Of a stretch of 20,834 bases of DNA, positions 11,973-19,251 are shown piece after piece. A program made the translations under genes and the position numbers. The notes beneath the pieces were generated by a model. The model worked only from the letters and a program-made list of their open reading frames with translations. It was not told where the DNA came from and did not search any database. The DNA is from a virus. Position 1 is the stretch's first letter, and each line of letters begins with the position of its first letter. The stretch lies in the IMG/VR virus record IMGVR_UViG_3300005530_000085, positions 1 to 20,834 of that record; one strand, given 5' to 3'.

Positions 11973-12043
11973 GTGCATGTCGTCTAAAGGCAGGACGCCG
12001 GCCGATGTGGCCGGGGGTGGCCGTTCGATTCGACCCATGCGCA
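11973..12043 (+). tRNA. tRNA-like lacking U33 in anticodon loop
   Basis: Acceptor GTGCATG/CATGCGC (one wobble), D stem GTCT/GGAC with AAAGGCA loop, perfect anticodon stem CCGGC/GCCGG, T arm GGCCG-TTCGATT-CGACC (one C-A mismatch). The 7-nt anticodon loop is CGATGTG: G instead of the near-universal U33, and ATG in the anticodon place. One base shift would give U33 plus GTG (His) but a poorer stem. Its 3' end CCATGCGCACA is the same as that of the element before. Confidence 0.55.
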
Positions 12044-12046
12044 CAA

Positions 12047-12178
12047 GGTCCGAGGATCGCGACTGATTTTATTCACATTCTCGCGCTGATCCCTCGGGCC
12101 GAACGTGAGGGCGCGTCTGGCCTTGTAAACCAGACGCGCTCGACCACAATCATCCCCCTGGTCGCTTCGGTGGCCAGG
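12047..12178 (+). ncRNA. Three consecutive stable hairpins downstream of the tRNAs
   Basis: H1: GGTCCGAGGATC (12047-12058) pairs with GATCCCTCGGGCC (12088-12100), continued by GCGA/TCGC, around an AT-rich 18-nt loop. H2: GCGCGTCTGG (12111-12120) pairs perfectly with CCAGACGCGC (12130-12139); its 9-nt loop contains CTTGTAA, an anticodon loop with TGT as in the Thr tRNA. H3: CCTGGTC (12157-12163) with GGCCAGG (12172-12178). None has a T-run. No ORF with a ribosome site lies here. It is probably a structured RNA at the end of the tRNA transcript. Confidence 0.5.
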
Positions 12179-12215
12179 TAAAGGCGTCGAGTGATCGGCG
12201 CCAATATCGCGTATT

Positions 12216-12264
12216 CCCCCGAGTTTCCATCACGGCGCTCTGCCGTTGACGACTCGGGGGTTTT
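12216..12264 (+). terminator. Strong Rho-independent terminator ending the tRNA block
   Basis: CCCCCGAGT (12216-12224) pairs perfectly with ACTCGGGGG (12252-12260), 9 bp, followed by TTTT. A small inner hairpin ACGGC-GCTCT-GCCGT (12232-12246) sits in the loop. It closes the unit begun by the promoter at 11217 and separates it from the head module. Confidence 0.8.
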
Positions 12265-12287
12265 GCTTGCTCACGGATTGGATACGC

Positions 12288-13361
12288 ATGCCGCAACCAC
12301 GTTGGGCACCGACCGATGCTGAACTGCGTATCCTGCGTGAGCACACTACCACTGAGGCCGCGCGCCTCATTGGTCGCTCGAAAGACACCATCCTTCGCGT
12401 GCGCCGCGAGCGCAACATCCCCGGCCCTGGCCGCCGGTCGGCGCCGCTGCCCGAAGAGGACGAGACCCCGGCCGAACTGCCTGAACTGAAACAACCCATC
12501 TGGAATATCCCGGCCGATGCGCCGCTCGATTCCGGCATGTGGAACGCGCTTGAGGGCGTGCAGCGGCAGATGGATGCGCTCAATACCGAGCGTGACGAGG
12601 TGACGATCGATCTGCCCGACGATCTGCCGGTGCTGGTGGTCTTTAGCTCCGACTGGCACCTCGGACACACGTCCTGCCTCATGTCGAAGCTGCGTACCGA
12701 CCTGGAAACCATCCGCAACACGCCGGGCGTCTATACCGTGCTCGGTGGCGATCTGATGGATAACGTGGTGACGAGCGTCACGTCGCGCGGCATGAGCCAC
12801 GAGCAGCTAACGCCGGTTCGGGTGCAAAAGGAGCTGATCCACGACGCCACGGCCTACCTCGGTGCTGAGAAGGTGCTGGCCATGATTATCGGCAACCATG
12901 AGCACTGGTCATTGAACTCGGACGACTTTGATCCCATGGCCTATTTTGCCAAGCGGCTTCGCGTTCCCTATATGGGCGCGTTTGGCTTCATCAACGTGGT
13001 GCTGGGTGGCATCACCTACCGGATTCTGGCCGCCCATCAGTTCCGCATGCGCTCATCCTTCAACAAGACGCACCAGGGCAAACGGCTCAATGATTTCCAC
13101 GGCGATGCGGACGTGGTTTTTACGGGCCATACCCACGATTCCGCCATGGAGACCACGCACATTCGCCAGAAGTCCACGTTCATCGGCCAGGCCGGGACCT
13201 ATTTGCGCAGTTCTCGCTACTCCAAGCAGCTCGGCTTTACGCCAGCCACACCGGAGATGCCGGGCGTGATCCTCTTCCCGAGGCGCAAGAAGGCGATCGG
13301 TGTCTATGACGCGCTGGTCGATGGGCCGCGCATGCTGGCTGCGTTTCGCACAGGAACCTAA
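12288..13361 (+). CDS. Calcineurin-like metallophosphoesterase with N-terminal HTH
   Basis: A 357-aa protein. Start 12288 is chosen because an in-frame TTG at 12246 lies inside the terminator stem. Residues 5-45 form a small HTH (AELRILREHTTTEAARLIGR, SKDTILRVRR), 46-110 a Pro/Glu-rich linker. Residues 112-350 are a metallophosphoesterase with all metal-binding motifs: SDWHLG (Asp122, His124), GGDLMDN (Asp155), GNHE (Asn203, His204), AAHQ (His250) and GHTH (His281, His283). Such enzymes hydrolyse phosphoesters with two metal ions. Proteins like this occur beside phage terminase genes; whether the target is DNA, RNA or a nucleotide is not known. The HTH suggests it acts on DNA or is placed there. 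Confidence 0.85.
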   Translation: MPQPRWAPTDAELRILREHTTTEAARLIGRSKDTILRVRRERNIPGPGRRSAPLPEEDETPAELPELKQPIWNIPADAPLDSGMWNALEGVQRQMDALNTERDEVTIDLPDDLPVLVVFSSDWHLGHTSCLMSKLRTDLETIRNTPGVYTVLGGDLMDNVVTSVTSRGMSHEQLTPVRVQKELIHDATAYLGAEKVLAMIIGNHEHWSLNSDDFDPMAYFAKRLRVPYMGAFGFINVVLGGITYRILAAHQFRMRSSFNKTHQGKRLNDFHGDADVVFTGHTHDSAMETTHIRQKSTFIGQAGTYLRSSRYSKQLGFTPATPEMPGVILFPRRKKAIGVYDALVDGPRMLAAFRTGT

Positions 13362-13367
13362 TCCATT

Positions 13368-13979
13368 ATGGCCACTGAGAAGCGCGAGCGCTGCAAAGCG
13401 AAATCCAAGCGGAGTGGCGAGCGCTGCAAGCTCCCCGCCGTGCCGGGTTATACCGTCTGCCGTCTGCATGGCGCCAACCCCACCAATCCCGGCAAACCCG
13501 CACCGAAGGGCAATAAACGGGCGCTGGTGACCGGCGCACGCGAGCATATCGCCTATGACACCCTGACCGATGAAGAGCGCGCCCTGTGGCATGAAATCGA
13601 CACCGAGGGTATCGCGCCGCTGGTCAACGAACTCAAGTTGCTGGAGATTCGCGAGCGTCGCATGATGCAGCGCATCGCCAAGCTGGCCAAGATCGATTTC
13701 ATCCAGGTGCGCAAGACGCATCACGCAGGCATGGAAGCGGTCGGCGCATCCGACTGGCGCGAGACGCACAGCGAAGCGACCACGCTGATGATTCAGCGCA
13801 TTGAACTGGCACTGACGCGCGTACAGGCCACCAAGCAGGGCGTGATCGCGAAGCTCATGGCATCGGCCACGGATGGCACCGATAGCTCGTTTGATGCGCT
13901 GGTTGCGATCTTTAGCCAGGTGCGGGATATGCGCCGGGCCGGGAAGGAACGGGATGATGAAGATCAAAATCCTGAGTGA
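13368..13979 (+). CDS. terS: Terminase small subunit-like, zinc-binding N-terminus
   Basis: A 203-aa protein just upstream of the large terminase block. Residues 8-40 contain RCKAKSKRSGERCKLPAV and YTVCRLHGAN, with three Cys and a His arranged for one zinc. Then GKPAPKGNKRALVTGAREHI is the GAPKGNKNAxxTG-type signature of one family of small terminases, followed by a long helical region (LTDEERALWHEI to SQVRDMRRAG). Small terminase recognises the packaging site and recruits the large subunit. The family assignment rests on this signature and the location; I am fairly but not fully sure. Confidence 0.7.
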   Translation: MATEKRERCKAKSKRSGERCKLPAVPGYTVCRLHGANPTNPGKPAPKGNKRALVTGAREHIAYDTLTDEERALWHEIDTEGIAPLVNELKLLEIRERRMMQRIAKLAKIDFIQVRKTHHAGMEAVGASDWRETHSEATTLMIQRIELALTRVQATKQGVIAKLMASATDGTDSSFDALVAIFSQVRDMRRAGKERDDEDQNPE

Positions 13980-14223
13980 TGGCACACCGATCGGCACGCG
14001 CGTCGTTCACGCCGAAACTGGCGAGCCGGTTGAAGGCGTCTACTCGGTCGAATGGTCGCACACCGCTCCCGGTGATGTCGTATGCGCCACGCTCAAGTTC
14101 TTCCATCTTCCGGCTGAAGTGGTCGCTGATATGGGCGATGAGGTCGAGATTACGGCGCATGGCGATCAATATCGCGTCTACCAACGCGCGACGCGGAAGG
14201 AACAGGATGAACCTGCCGAGTGA
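13957..14223 (+). CDS. Hypothetical protein, 88 aa, beta-rich
   Basis: Two ATGs are adjacent (13954 and 13957). The second is preferred because AAGGAA (13944-13949) is then 7 nt away; it overlaps the end of the small terminase gene by 23 bp. It reads as a beta protein with an Asp-Gly turn near the start (KIKILSDGTPIG), GEPVEGVYSVEW and HLPAEVVADMGDEVEIT. A small protein of this pattern is common between terminase genes in phages, but its function is unknown to me. It overlaps the following zincin gene by 17 bp. Confidence 0.6.
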   Translation: MKIKILSDGTPIGTRVVHAETGEPVEGVYSVEWSHTAPGDVVCATLKFFHLPAEVVADMGDEVEITAHGDQYRVYQRATRKEQDEPAE

Positions 14224-14533
14224 GGTACGCGTCGGGCCGTATATCTACCCGGTTGAAGAGGATCAACGCATCAGCGAAGCGACCGGAACCTATGGTCGCA
14301 TCACCTATCAGCCGCACCGGATTACGCTCGACCCGAACACCACCGAGAGCCGGATGATTACCGTGCTCATGCACGAGGTGCTGCACGCCATCTTCGACTA
14401 TATCGACCTCGATAGCCGCTTAGCGGATGGCCTCGACGAGACCACCATCACGGCGCTTACGCCGGCTCTGGTCGATACACTCCAGCGCAATCCTGAACTG
14501 GTGAAGGCGATCATGGACAGTGGCGCGGTTTGA
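14207..14533 (+). CDS. Phage zincin-like metallopeptidase
   Basis: A 108-aa protein with HEVLH (residues 56-60), the zinc-binding HExxH motif of zincins, in the helix MHEVLHAIFDY. Upstream strands RVGPYIYPV, GRITYQPHRITLD fit the SprT/ImmA-like small phage peptidase family. A ribosome site GGAAGG lies upstream. The third zinc ligand is not certain. Location next to terminase is typical for these proteins, whose targets (repressor, capsid or host protein) are mostly unknown. Start overlaps the gene before by 17 bp. Confidence 0.7.
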   Translation: MNLPSEVRVGPYIYPVEEDQRISEATGTYGRITYQPHRITLDPNTTESRMITVLMHEVLHAIFDYIDLDSRLADGLDETTITALTPALVDTLQRNPELVKAIMDSGAV

Positions 14534-15737
14534 GTTTGGGGACTTTTCGGACGCGCAGATCAATTCGATAGCCGATAGCACGGCTCGCATCAACCTCTGG
14601 GAAGGCGCGGTACGTTCCGGCAAAACCATCTCGTCAATTCTGCGCTGGCTCGAATATGTCCGAACAGCCCCGCAAAACGGCGAACTGCTCATGCTCGGCA
14701 AGACCGAGAGGACGCTCGAACGCAACATCCTGAACCCGATCGCCGATATCGTCGGGCCGCGTGGCTGGAAGTACACCCGAGGCACCGGCCAGGCCAGCCT
14801 CTATGGCCGGCGCATTTTGATATCGGGCGCCAATGATGCCAAGGCTGAGGGCAAGATTCGCGGTCTCACGCTCGCCGGCGCCTATGGTGACGAGGTGACG
14901 CTCTGGCCGGCTGAAGTTTTCCGGCAGGTGATGATTCGCCTCTCGGTACGCGGTGCATCGGCGTTTTTTACGACCAACCCGGACAGCCCGTACCACTGGC
15001 TGAAGAAAGAGTATGTCGATCGTGCCGACGAGTTAGAGATCGCCGTCTTTCACTTCACGCTTGACGATAACCTGACGCTCGATCCGGCCTACGTCGCCGC
15101 GCTCAAACGCGAATATACGGGCCTCTGGTTCAAGCGCTTCATCTTGGGCCTGTGGGTTGCAGCTGAAGGCGCCATCTTCGACATGTTCGATGCCGAGCGC
15201 CACGTCGTCAATACGCTCCCCGATCCGAAGCTCTGGACGACGGCCGTTGTGGGCACGGACTACGGCACGGGCAACGCGACGGCGGCCGAACTCAACATCG
15301 TGAGCGGCGGCCTCGTCACGGCAGCCCGCGAATACTACTACGACTCGCGCAAGTCCGGGCGCCAGAAGACCGACGCCGAATACGTGGCTGACCTGACCGA
15401 TTGGGCGTCGGATCTCTACCCGCAATCGTGGGAGATCGACCCGTCGGCCGCATCGTTCCGGCTGGCCATGCGCAAGGCCGGTGTGGCCCGGGTGCATGAT
15501 GCTGATAACAGCGTGGTGGATGGCATTCGGGTCATGGCGGCGGCGCTCGCCAACGACCGGCTCAAGATCCATGAGTCATGTACCAACCTGATTGAACAGA
15601 TCTACGGCTATGCATGGGATCCCAAGGCGCAAGAGCGTGGTGAGGATCGACCGATCAAACGCGATGACCACGCGGTTGACGCGGAACGCTATGCGGTGAT
15701 GAGGCTATTAGGCCGGCGTACCAGCCGGGCGGCATAA
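14520..15737 (+). CDS. terL: Terminase large subunit
   Basis: A 405-aa packaging motor and nuclease, PBSX/SPP1-type length. It begins at GTG (14520), since no in-frame ATG exists nearby; it overlaps the zincin gene by 14 bp. ATPase: Walker A WEGAVRSGKT (residues 27-36), Walker B-like LAGAYGDEV (Asp124, Glu125), coupling motif FFTTNP (149-154). RNase H-like nuclease: VGTDYGTGNATA (Asp247), WEIDPSAASF and DDHAVDAERYAVM near the C-terminus. It cuts and packages DNA through the portal encoded next. Confidence 0.95.
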   Translation: MARFEFGDFSDAQINSIADSTARINLWEGAVRSGKTISSILRWLEYVRTAPQNGELLMLGKTERTLERNILNPIADIVGPRGWKYTRGTGQASLYGRRILISGANDAKAEGKIRGLTLAGAYGDEVTLWPAEVFRQVMIRLSVRGASAFFTTNPDSPYHWLKKEYVDRADELEIAVFHFTLDDNLTLDPAYVAALKREYTGLWFKRFILGLWVAAEGAIFDMFDAERHVVNTLPDPKLWTTAVVGTDYGTGNATAAELNIVSGGLVTAAREYYYDSRKSGRQKTDAEYVADLTDWASDLYPQSWEIDPSAASFRLAMRKAGVARVHDADNSVVDGIRVMAAALANDRLKIHESCTNLIEQIYGYAWDPKAQERGEDRPIKRDDHAVDAERYAVMRLLGRRTSRAA

Positions 15738-15746
15738 AGAGGCGCA

Positions 15747-17309
15747 ATGTCCGACATGCTCACGGATCTCTCCTTTCTGGATATCGGGCAGCCCTGGCCA
15801 CCCGCTTGCGAGCGCGAACGGCTCGATACCTATCGCAAGAACAAGGATCTCTGGAGCGGCGAGCATCAGCGCGTGTTCAACGACTGGGTGCGCCTGCTCC
15901 GTCAGGACAATCTCGCGGCGCTGGAGATGATCTTCAACGCCTTCAAGCGGTTATCGACGGTTTGGGCCGATCTCTTGCTCGGTGAGCCGCCGGCCTTTAT
16001 CGCGGGCGAAGAGGACTCGGACATTCAAAAGCGCGTCGAGCGCCTGATCCTCGAAACCATGTTTGTCATGACCGCCTATGAGGTGGTGCTCGATATCAGT
16101 CGCTATGGTGACGGACTGTTCAAGGTCACGCTAGAGAACGGCAAGGCGCGCATCGACGGCCAGCCGCCGTCGATGTGGTTCCCGGTCGTCAGTCTCAACA
16201 ACCTGAAGCAGGTGCAATACCACGTCCTGGCCTGGACATTCGACGTTGAGACACAAGGCGTCATCGGCAAGAAAATCACGACCTACCTGCGAACGGAAAT
16301 CCACTCCAAAGGCTCGATCGAGAATCGTCTCTATCGCCTCGAAGACGGCAAGATCAAGGCCGCCGTGCCGCTGGCTGAGTTCTTTCCGGATGTGCAAGAG
16401 GTCGAAGAGACCCGCATCGATGGTTTTCTGGTCATCCCGGTTGTCGGGCTGCGCACGACGGACTCCTACTATGGCATGGATGATTATAGCGACCTGATTA
16501 CGATCATTCAGGAGATTGAGGTACGGGTCGCTCAGATCAGCCGCATCCTTGATAAGCATGCCGATCCGAGCATGTACGGCCCGGCCGATGCTGTCCGCAT
16601 CAACCCAACCACGGGCGATGCCGAGTTCGTGGGCGGCGGCAGTTACTACCCGACCGAAGACGGTGAGAACATCCCCGGTTACATCACCTGGGATGGCCAG
16701 ATCGACGCGGCGTTTCAAGAGATCGACGCGCTGATGAAGCAGTTTTACATCGTCTCGGAAACCTCCCCGGCCGCCTTCGGCCAGATGGACGCCGGACTGG
16801 TGACGAGCGGCTCAGCACTGCGACGGCTCATGATGGCGCCGCTGGCCAAGGTCAATCGCGTCCGGCTCCGACTCGAACCGGCCTTGCGCGAAGTGATCGA
16901 GACGGCGCTCGAACTCGAAGGCGCGGCCAGTGGGACGCAAGTCGCGCTGGAAGACATCACCATTCGCTGGCGTGATGGCCTGCCCGAAGACCCACAGGAG
17001 ATGACCACGATCGAGGTGGCGCGCAAGGGCGCCGGGCTCACCTCCACCTATTCGGCCCTGCGTCGGCTGGACAACAGCACCGAGGCTGAAACCCAAGAGG
17101 AAATCGACCGCATTGACGAGGAAGAGGCAAGCAGCGCCGGCGCGATGGGTGGCCTGCCCAATCTCCGGCTGCGCTTTGGAGGACCGAACGATGGCACGCA
17201 AGGCGACCAAGGACAAGCCAGTCAAACTGGACTTCCGGATAACGCCGGGGGCAATGCAGGCAATCCAGGCCAAACGGCTGGAGCTGGAGCGCAAGGTCCG
17301 GCGCGGTGA
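15747..17309 (+). CDS. Portal protein, SPP1 gp6-like
   Basis: A 520-aa protein directly after the terminase, with an AAAGAGG ribosome site. Conserved stretches: DRxxVFNDWVRLLRQDNLA type N-terminal region (residues 35-55), LLLGEPPAF, the long GMDDYSDLITIIQEIEVRVAQISRILDKHADP helix (residues about 230-265), and TSPAAFGQMDAGLVTSGSAL, then LAKVNRVRL. These fit the SPP1_Gp6/phage portal family. It forms the dodecameric DNA gate of the capsid. The C-terminal tail from about residue 475 is Gly/Gln/Asn-rich and disordered, and its coding DNA is shared with the next gene in another frame. Confidence 0.9.
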   Translation: MSDMLTDLSFLDIGQPWPPACERERLDTYRKNKDLWSGEHQRVFNDWVRLLRQDNLAALEMIFNAFKRLSTVWADLLLGEPPAFIAGEEDSDIQKRVERLILETMFVMTAYEVVLDISRYGDGLFKVTLENGKARIDGQPPSMWFPVVSLNNLKQVQYHVLAWTFDVETQGVIGKKITTYLRTEIHSKGSIENRLYRLEDGKIKAAVPLAEFFPDVQEVEETRIDGFLVIPVVGLRTTDSYYGMDDYSDLITIIQEIEVRVAQISRILDKHADPSMYGPADAVRINPTTGDAEFVGGGSYYPTEDGENIPGYITWDGQIDAAFQEIDALMKQFYIVSETSPAAFGQMDAGLVTSGSALRRLMMAPLAKVNRVRLRLEPALREVIETALELEGAASGTQVALEDITIRWRDGLPEDPQEMTTIEVARKGAGLTSTYSALRRLDNSTEAETQEEIDRIDEEEASSAGAMGGLPNLRLRFGGPNDGTQGDQGQASQTGLPDNAGGNAGNPGQTAGAGAQGPAR

Positions 17310-17475
17310 GATAACCGATCGTCAGGCGTTCGCCGAGATGGGTATCGCGAATCTGACGCATGCGCAGTTCCGGCTTGATGATGGCGATTGGCGGCCACTG
17401 AGTGAGTACGTATCGCAGCCCGCAGGATCTGCTAATTCAAACATACCAGCGGGCCTATCTGCGGATTCTCGATGA
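17191..17475 (+). CDS. Small hypothetical protein overlapping the portal and minor head genes
   Basis: A 94-aa frame with a strong ribosome site GGAGG (17178-17182) 8 nt before the ATG. It begins basic (MARKATKDKPVKLDFRITPGAM), has a charged helix AKRLELERKVRRGEITDR and ends in a low-complexity Ser/Ala part. It overlaps the portal gene by 119 bp and the minor head gene by 74 bp, so about two thirds of it is overprinted. Both portal tail and this frame look plausible. Function unknown. Confidence 0.55.
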   Translation: MARKATKDKPVKLDFRITPGAMQAIQAKRLELERKVRRGEITDRQAFAEMGIANLTHAQFRLDDGDWRPLSEYVSQPAGSANSNIPAGLSADSR

Positions 17476-18472
17476 CCTGATCGCCGCCGCTCAGGCCGAT
17501 CGCTCCACCGCCTATTATCAGGCACTCCAAGCCGACATCGAAGACATTCTACGCGGCTTGGATAGTCAGGCGCAGAGCTGGATCGAACAGCAAGTGCCGG
17601 CCATCTATCAGGCAGGCATGCAGGCCGCGATTTCGGGTCTGAGCGCGGCGGGCGTCGAGGGCGTGGCCGTTTCATCGATGACCGGCATACACCGTACAGC
17701 GGTCGAGATTCTGGCCCAAAACATGTACGGCGATCTGACCGGCGCCACGGCCACCATGGGCCGCTCGGTGAACGATCTCTTCCGGCAAGTCTCGCTCGAT
17801 ACCGTGGCGCAAAAGGTCGCGACCGGACGCACGATCCCACAGTCAGCCAAGGCGCTGCAAACGGCACTCGCAGACAAGGGCGTAACGGCCTTCACTGATC
17901 GTGCCGGCCGGGACTGGCGACTTGACAGCTATTCTGAGATGGTGGTCCGCTCATCGACGCGCGAAGCCACCAATCACGGCACAATGAACCAGTTGACGAG
18001 CCTCGGCTATGACTTGGTGCAGGTCAGTTCGCACTTCCCGACCTGCAATATCTGCGCACCCTATCAGGGCCGGGTCTATTCAATCAGCGGTCAGGATCGG
18101 CGCTTTCCGCCGCTCTGGACCACCGTCTTCAGCGCGGGCTATGCCAATATCCACCCGCGCTGCTCGCATGTGGTCATGCCCTACGTCGAAGTCTTCGCCG
18201 ATGATCTCGACGGTGATATCGCGCGCTCGAATCAGTCCTTCGATGTTGACCCACGGCTCGAAGCCGAGCGGCAAGCCTTCGCGAACGGACAGGCGCGGAA
18301 ACGGGCCGCCAATCAGGACTTCAACCAGTGGCAGCGTTACCGTGAACGGCTGCCCAATGACGCGCCGACGCTGGCCGGATTCCGGCGCATGAAGGCGGCC
18401 AATAGCCAGCGCTATCAAGAGCTGCAAAGCCTCTATCGTGATGCAGGACAGGCGCTCAATGCCGCGTCCTGA
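17402..18472 (+). CDS. Minor head protein, Phage_min_cap2-like
   Basis: A 356-aa protein following the portal. The GTG start at 17402 gives STYRSPQDLLIQTYQRAY, matching the family N-terminus; no strong ribosome site is seen and the start is not certain. The key region at about residues 180-260, with SSTREATNHGTMNQLT, SHFPTCNICAPYQGRVYSISG (two Cys and a His in the middle) and IHPRCSHVVMPY, is characteristic of phage minor capsid protein 2/head morphogenesis proteins. It is thought to be a component of the head near the portal. The C-terminal 90 residues are basic and helical. Confidence 0.85.
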   Translation: MSTYRSPQDLLIQTYQRAYLRILDDLIAAAQADRSTAYYQALQADIEDILRGLDSQAQSWIEQQVPAIYQAGMQAAISGLSAAGVEGVAVSSMTGIHRTAVEILAQNMYGDLTGATATMGRSVNDLFRQVSLDTVAQKVATGRTIPQSAKALQTALADKGVTAFTDRAGRDWRLDSYSEMVVRSSTREATNHGTMNQLTSLGYDLVQVSSHFPTCNICAPYQGRVYSISGQDRRFPPLWTTVFSAGYANIHPRCSHVVMPYVEVFADDLDGDIARSNQSFDVDPRLEAERQAFANGQARKRAANQDFNQWQRYRERLPNDAPTLAGFRRMKAANSQRYQELQSLYRDAGQALNAAS

Positions 18473-18473
18473 T

Positions 18474-18545
18474 GGGGATGCCAGGAACGCCCGACCGGTG
18501 CCAGTGCGCTGATCGGATACGGCGGTTCGATTCCGCCCATCTCCA
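18474..18545 (+). ncRNA. tRNA-like element with canonical ends but no cloverleaf middle
   Basis: Begins one base after the minor head stop codon. GGGGATG (18474-18480) pairs with CATCTCC (18538-18544), 7 bp with one wobble. T arm GGCGG-TTCGATT-CCGCC (18521-18537) is perfect and directly next to the acceptor strand. The 40 nt between them, the right length for D plus anticodon arms, fold instead as one hairpin CCGGT, GC bulge, CAG-TGCG-CTG, ATCGG. No D arm and no 7-nt anticodon loop. ACC follows the 3' strand. Confidence 0.5.
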
Positions 18546-18549
18546 CCGT

Positions 18550-18573
18550 AACCGGCCCACGGCGGCCGGTTTT
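18550..18573 (+). terminator. Rho-independent terminator after the tRNA-like element
   Basis: AACCGGCC (18550-18557) pairs perfectly with GGCCGGTT (18564-18571) around CACGGC, with the stem running into TTTT. It would end transcription of the packaging genes before the scaffold and capsid genes. Confidence 0.75.
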
Positions 18574-18635
18574 GTCATATGCCACGGCGGCTAGCCGGTC
18601 ATGGGCGACGGCCCGAAAACGGAAGGACAGCACAC

Positions 18636-19238
18636 ATGGCCGAAGAGACGACGGCTGAGACGAACGATCAAACGACCGAGGATAACCAGACCCAGGACGG
18701 CGCTGGGACCAATGCAGCCGGTGAACGCACGTTATCGCAGGCCGAAGTCGATCGCATCGTTCAAAAGGCCAAGCGCCAGGCCGCTGAGGCCGCGCGCAAG
18801 GAGTTCGAAGACAAGGCGGCACAGGCGGCCATGTCCGAGACCGAACGTCTCAAGGCCGAAAAGGACAGCGCGACCAAAGCCGCGCAAGCCGCCACCGAGG
18901 CCGCCAACCAGCGCATCATCCGCGCCGAAGCCAAGGTCAAGGCGCTCGAACTCGGCTTCAAACCCGAGCGCGTCAATGCCGCGATGCGCCTGGCTGATCT
19001 GTCCGAGGTGACGATCACCGACGCCGGCGAACCAGAGGCCGACGCCCTCGAAGCGGCGCTCAAGGCTGTGCTGGCCGAATATCCCGAGTTCAAGGCGAAT
19101 GCGACCGGCGCCAATATCGGCAGCGGGAGCAACCCGGCGAGTAGCGGGGCGACGCGCCTCGATACCGCCAACCTCTCGAAAGACGAATTCGACAAGCTCA
19201 CCCAGCGCATCATGCGCGGTGAGGTTGTGCGCCCATAG
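18636..19238 (+). CDS. Capsid scaffold-like protein
   Basis: A 200-aa acidic, helical protein. Start 18636 has GGAAGGA (18621-18627) 8 nt upstream; the open frame from 18579 is not preceded by a site. Residues 1-35 are polar and disordered (Thr/Asn/Gln/Glu-rich), 40-110 are a long coiled coil (RIVQKAKRQAAEAARKEFED then KAAQAAMSETERLKAEKD), followed by LGFKPERVNAAMRLADLSEV and LKAVLAEYPEFK. This matches phage scaffold proteins such as the GP20/DUF4355-type, which are made just before the major capsid protein. Confidence 0.85.
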   Translation: MAEETTAETNDQTTEDNQTQDGAGTNAAGERTLSQAEVDRIVQKAKRQAAEAARKEFEDKAAQAAMSETERLKAEKDSATKAAQAATEAANQRIIRAEAKVKALELGFKPERVNAAMRLADLSEVTITDAGEPEADALEAALKAVLAEYPEFKANATGANIGSGSNPASSGATRLDTANLSKDEFDKLTQRIMRGEVVRP

Positions 19239-19251
19239 GAGATAAACCCAC

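Noticed and set aside
12246-12287. TTG start at 12246 for the metallophosphoesterase
   Set aside because: It lies inside the terminator stem-loop; the ATG at 12288 leaves the whole HTH intact.
18521-18545. T arm and acceptor end as an attP core for integration in a tRNA gene
   Set aside because: attP cores match the 3' part of a tRNA only, but here the matching 5' acceptor strand is present too, and no integrase is visible in the window. It remains possible only if an integrase lies outside.
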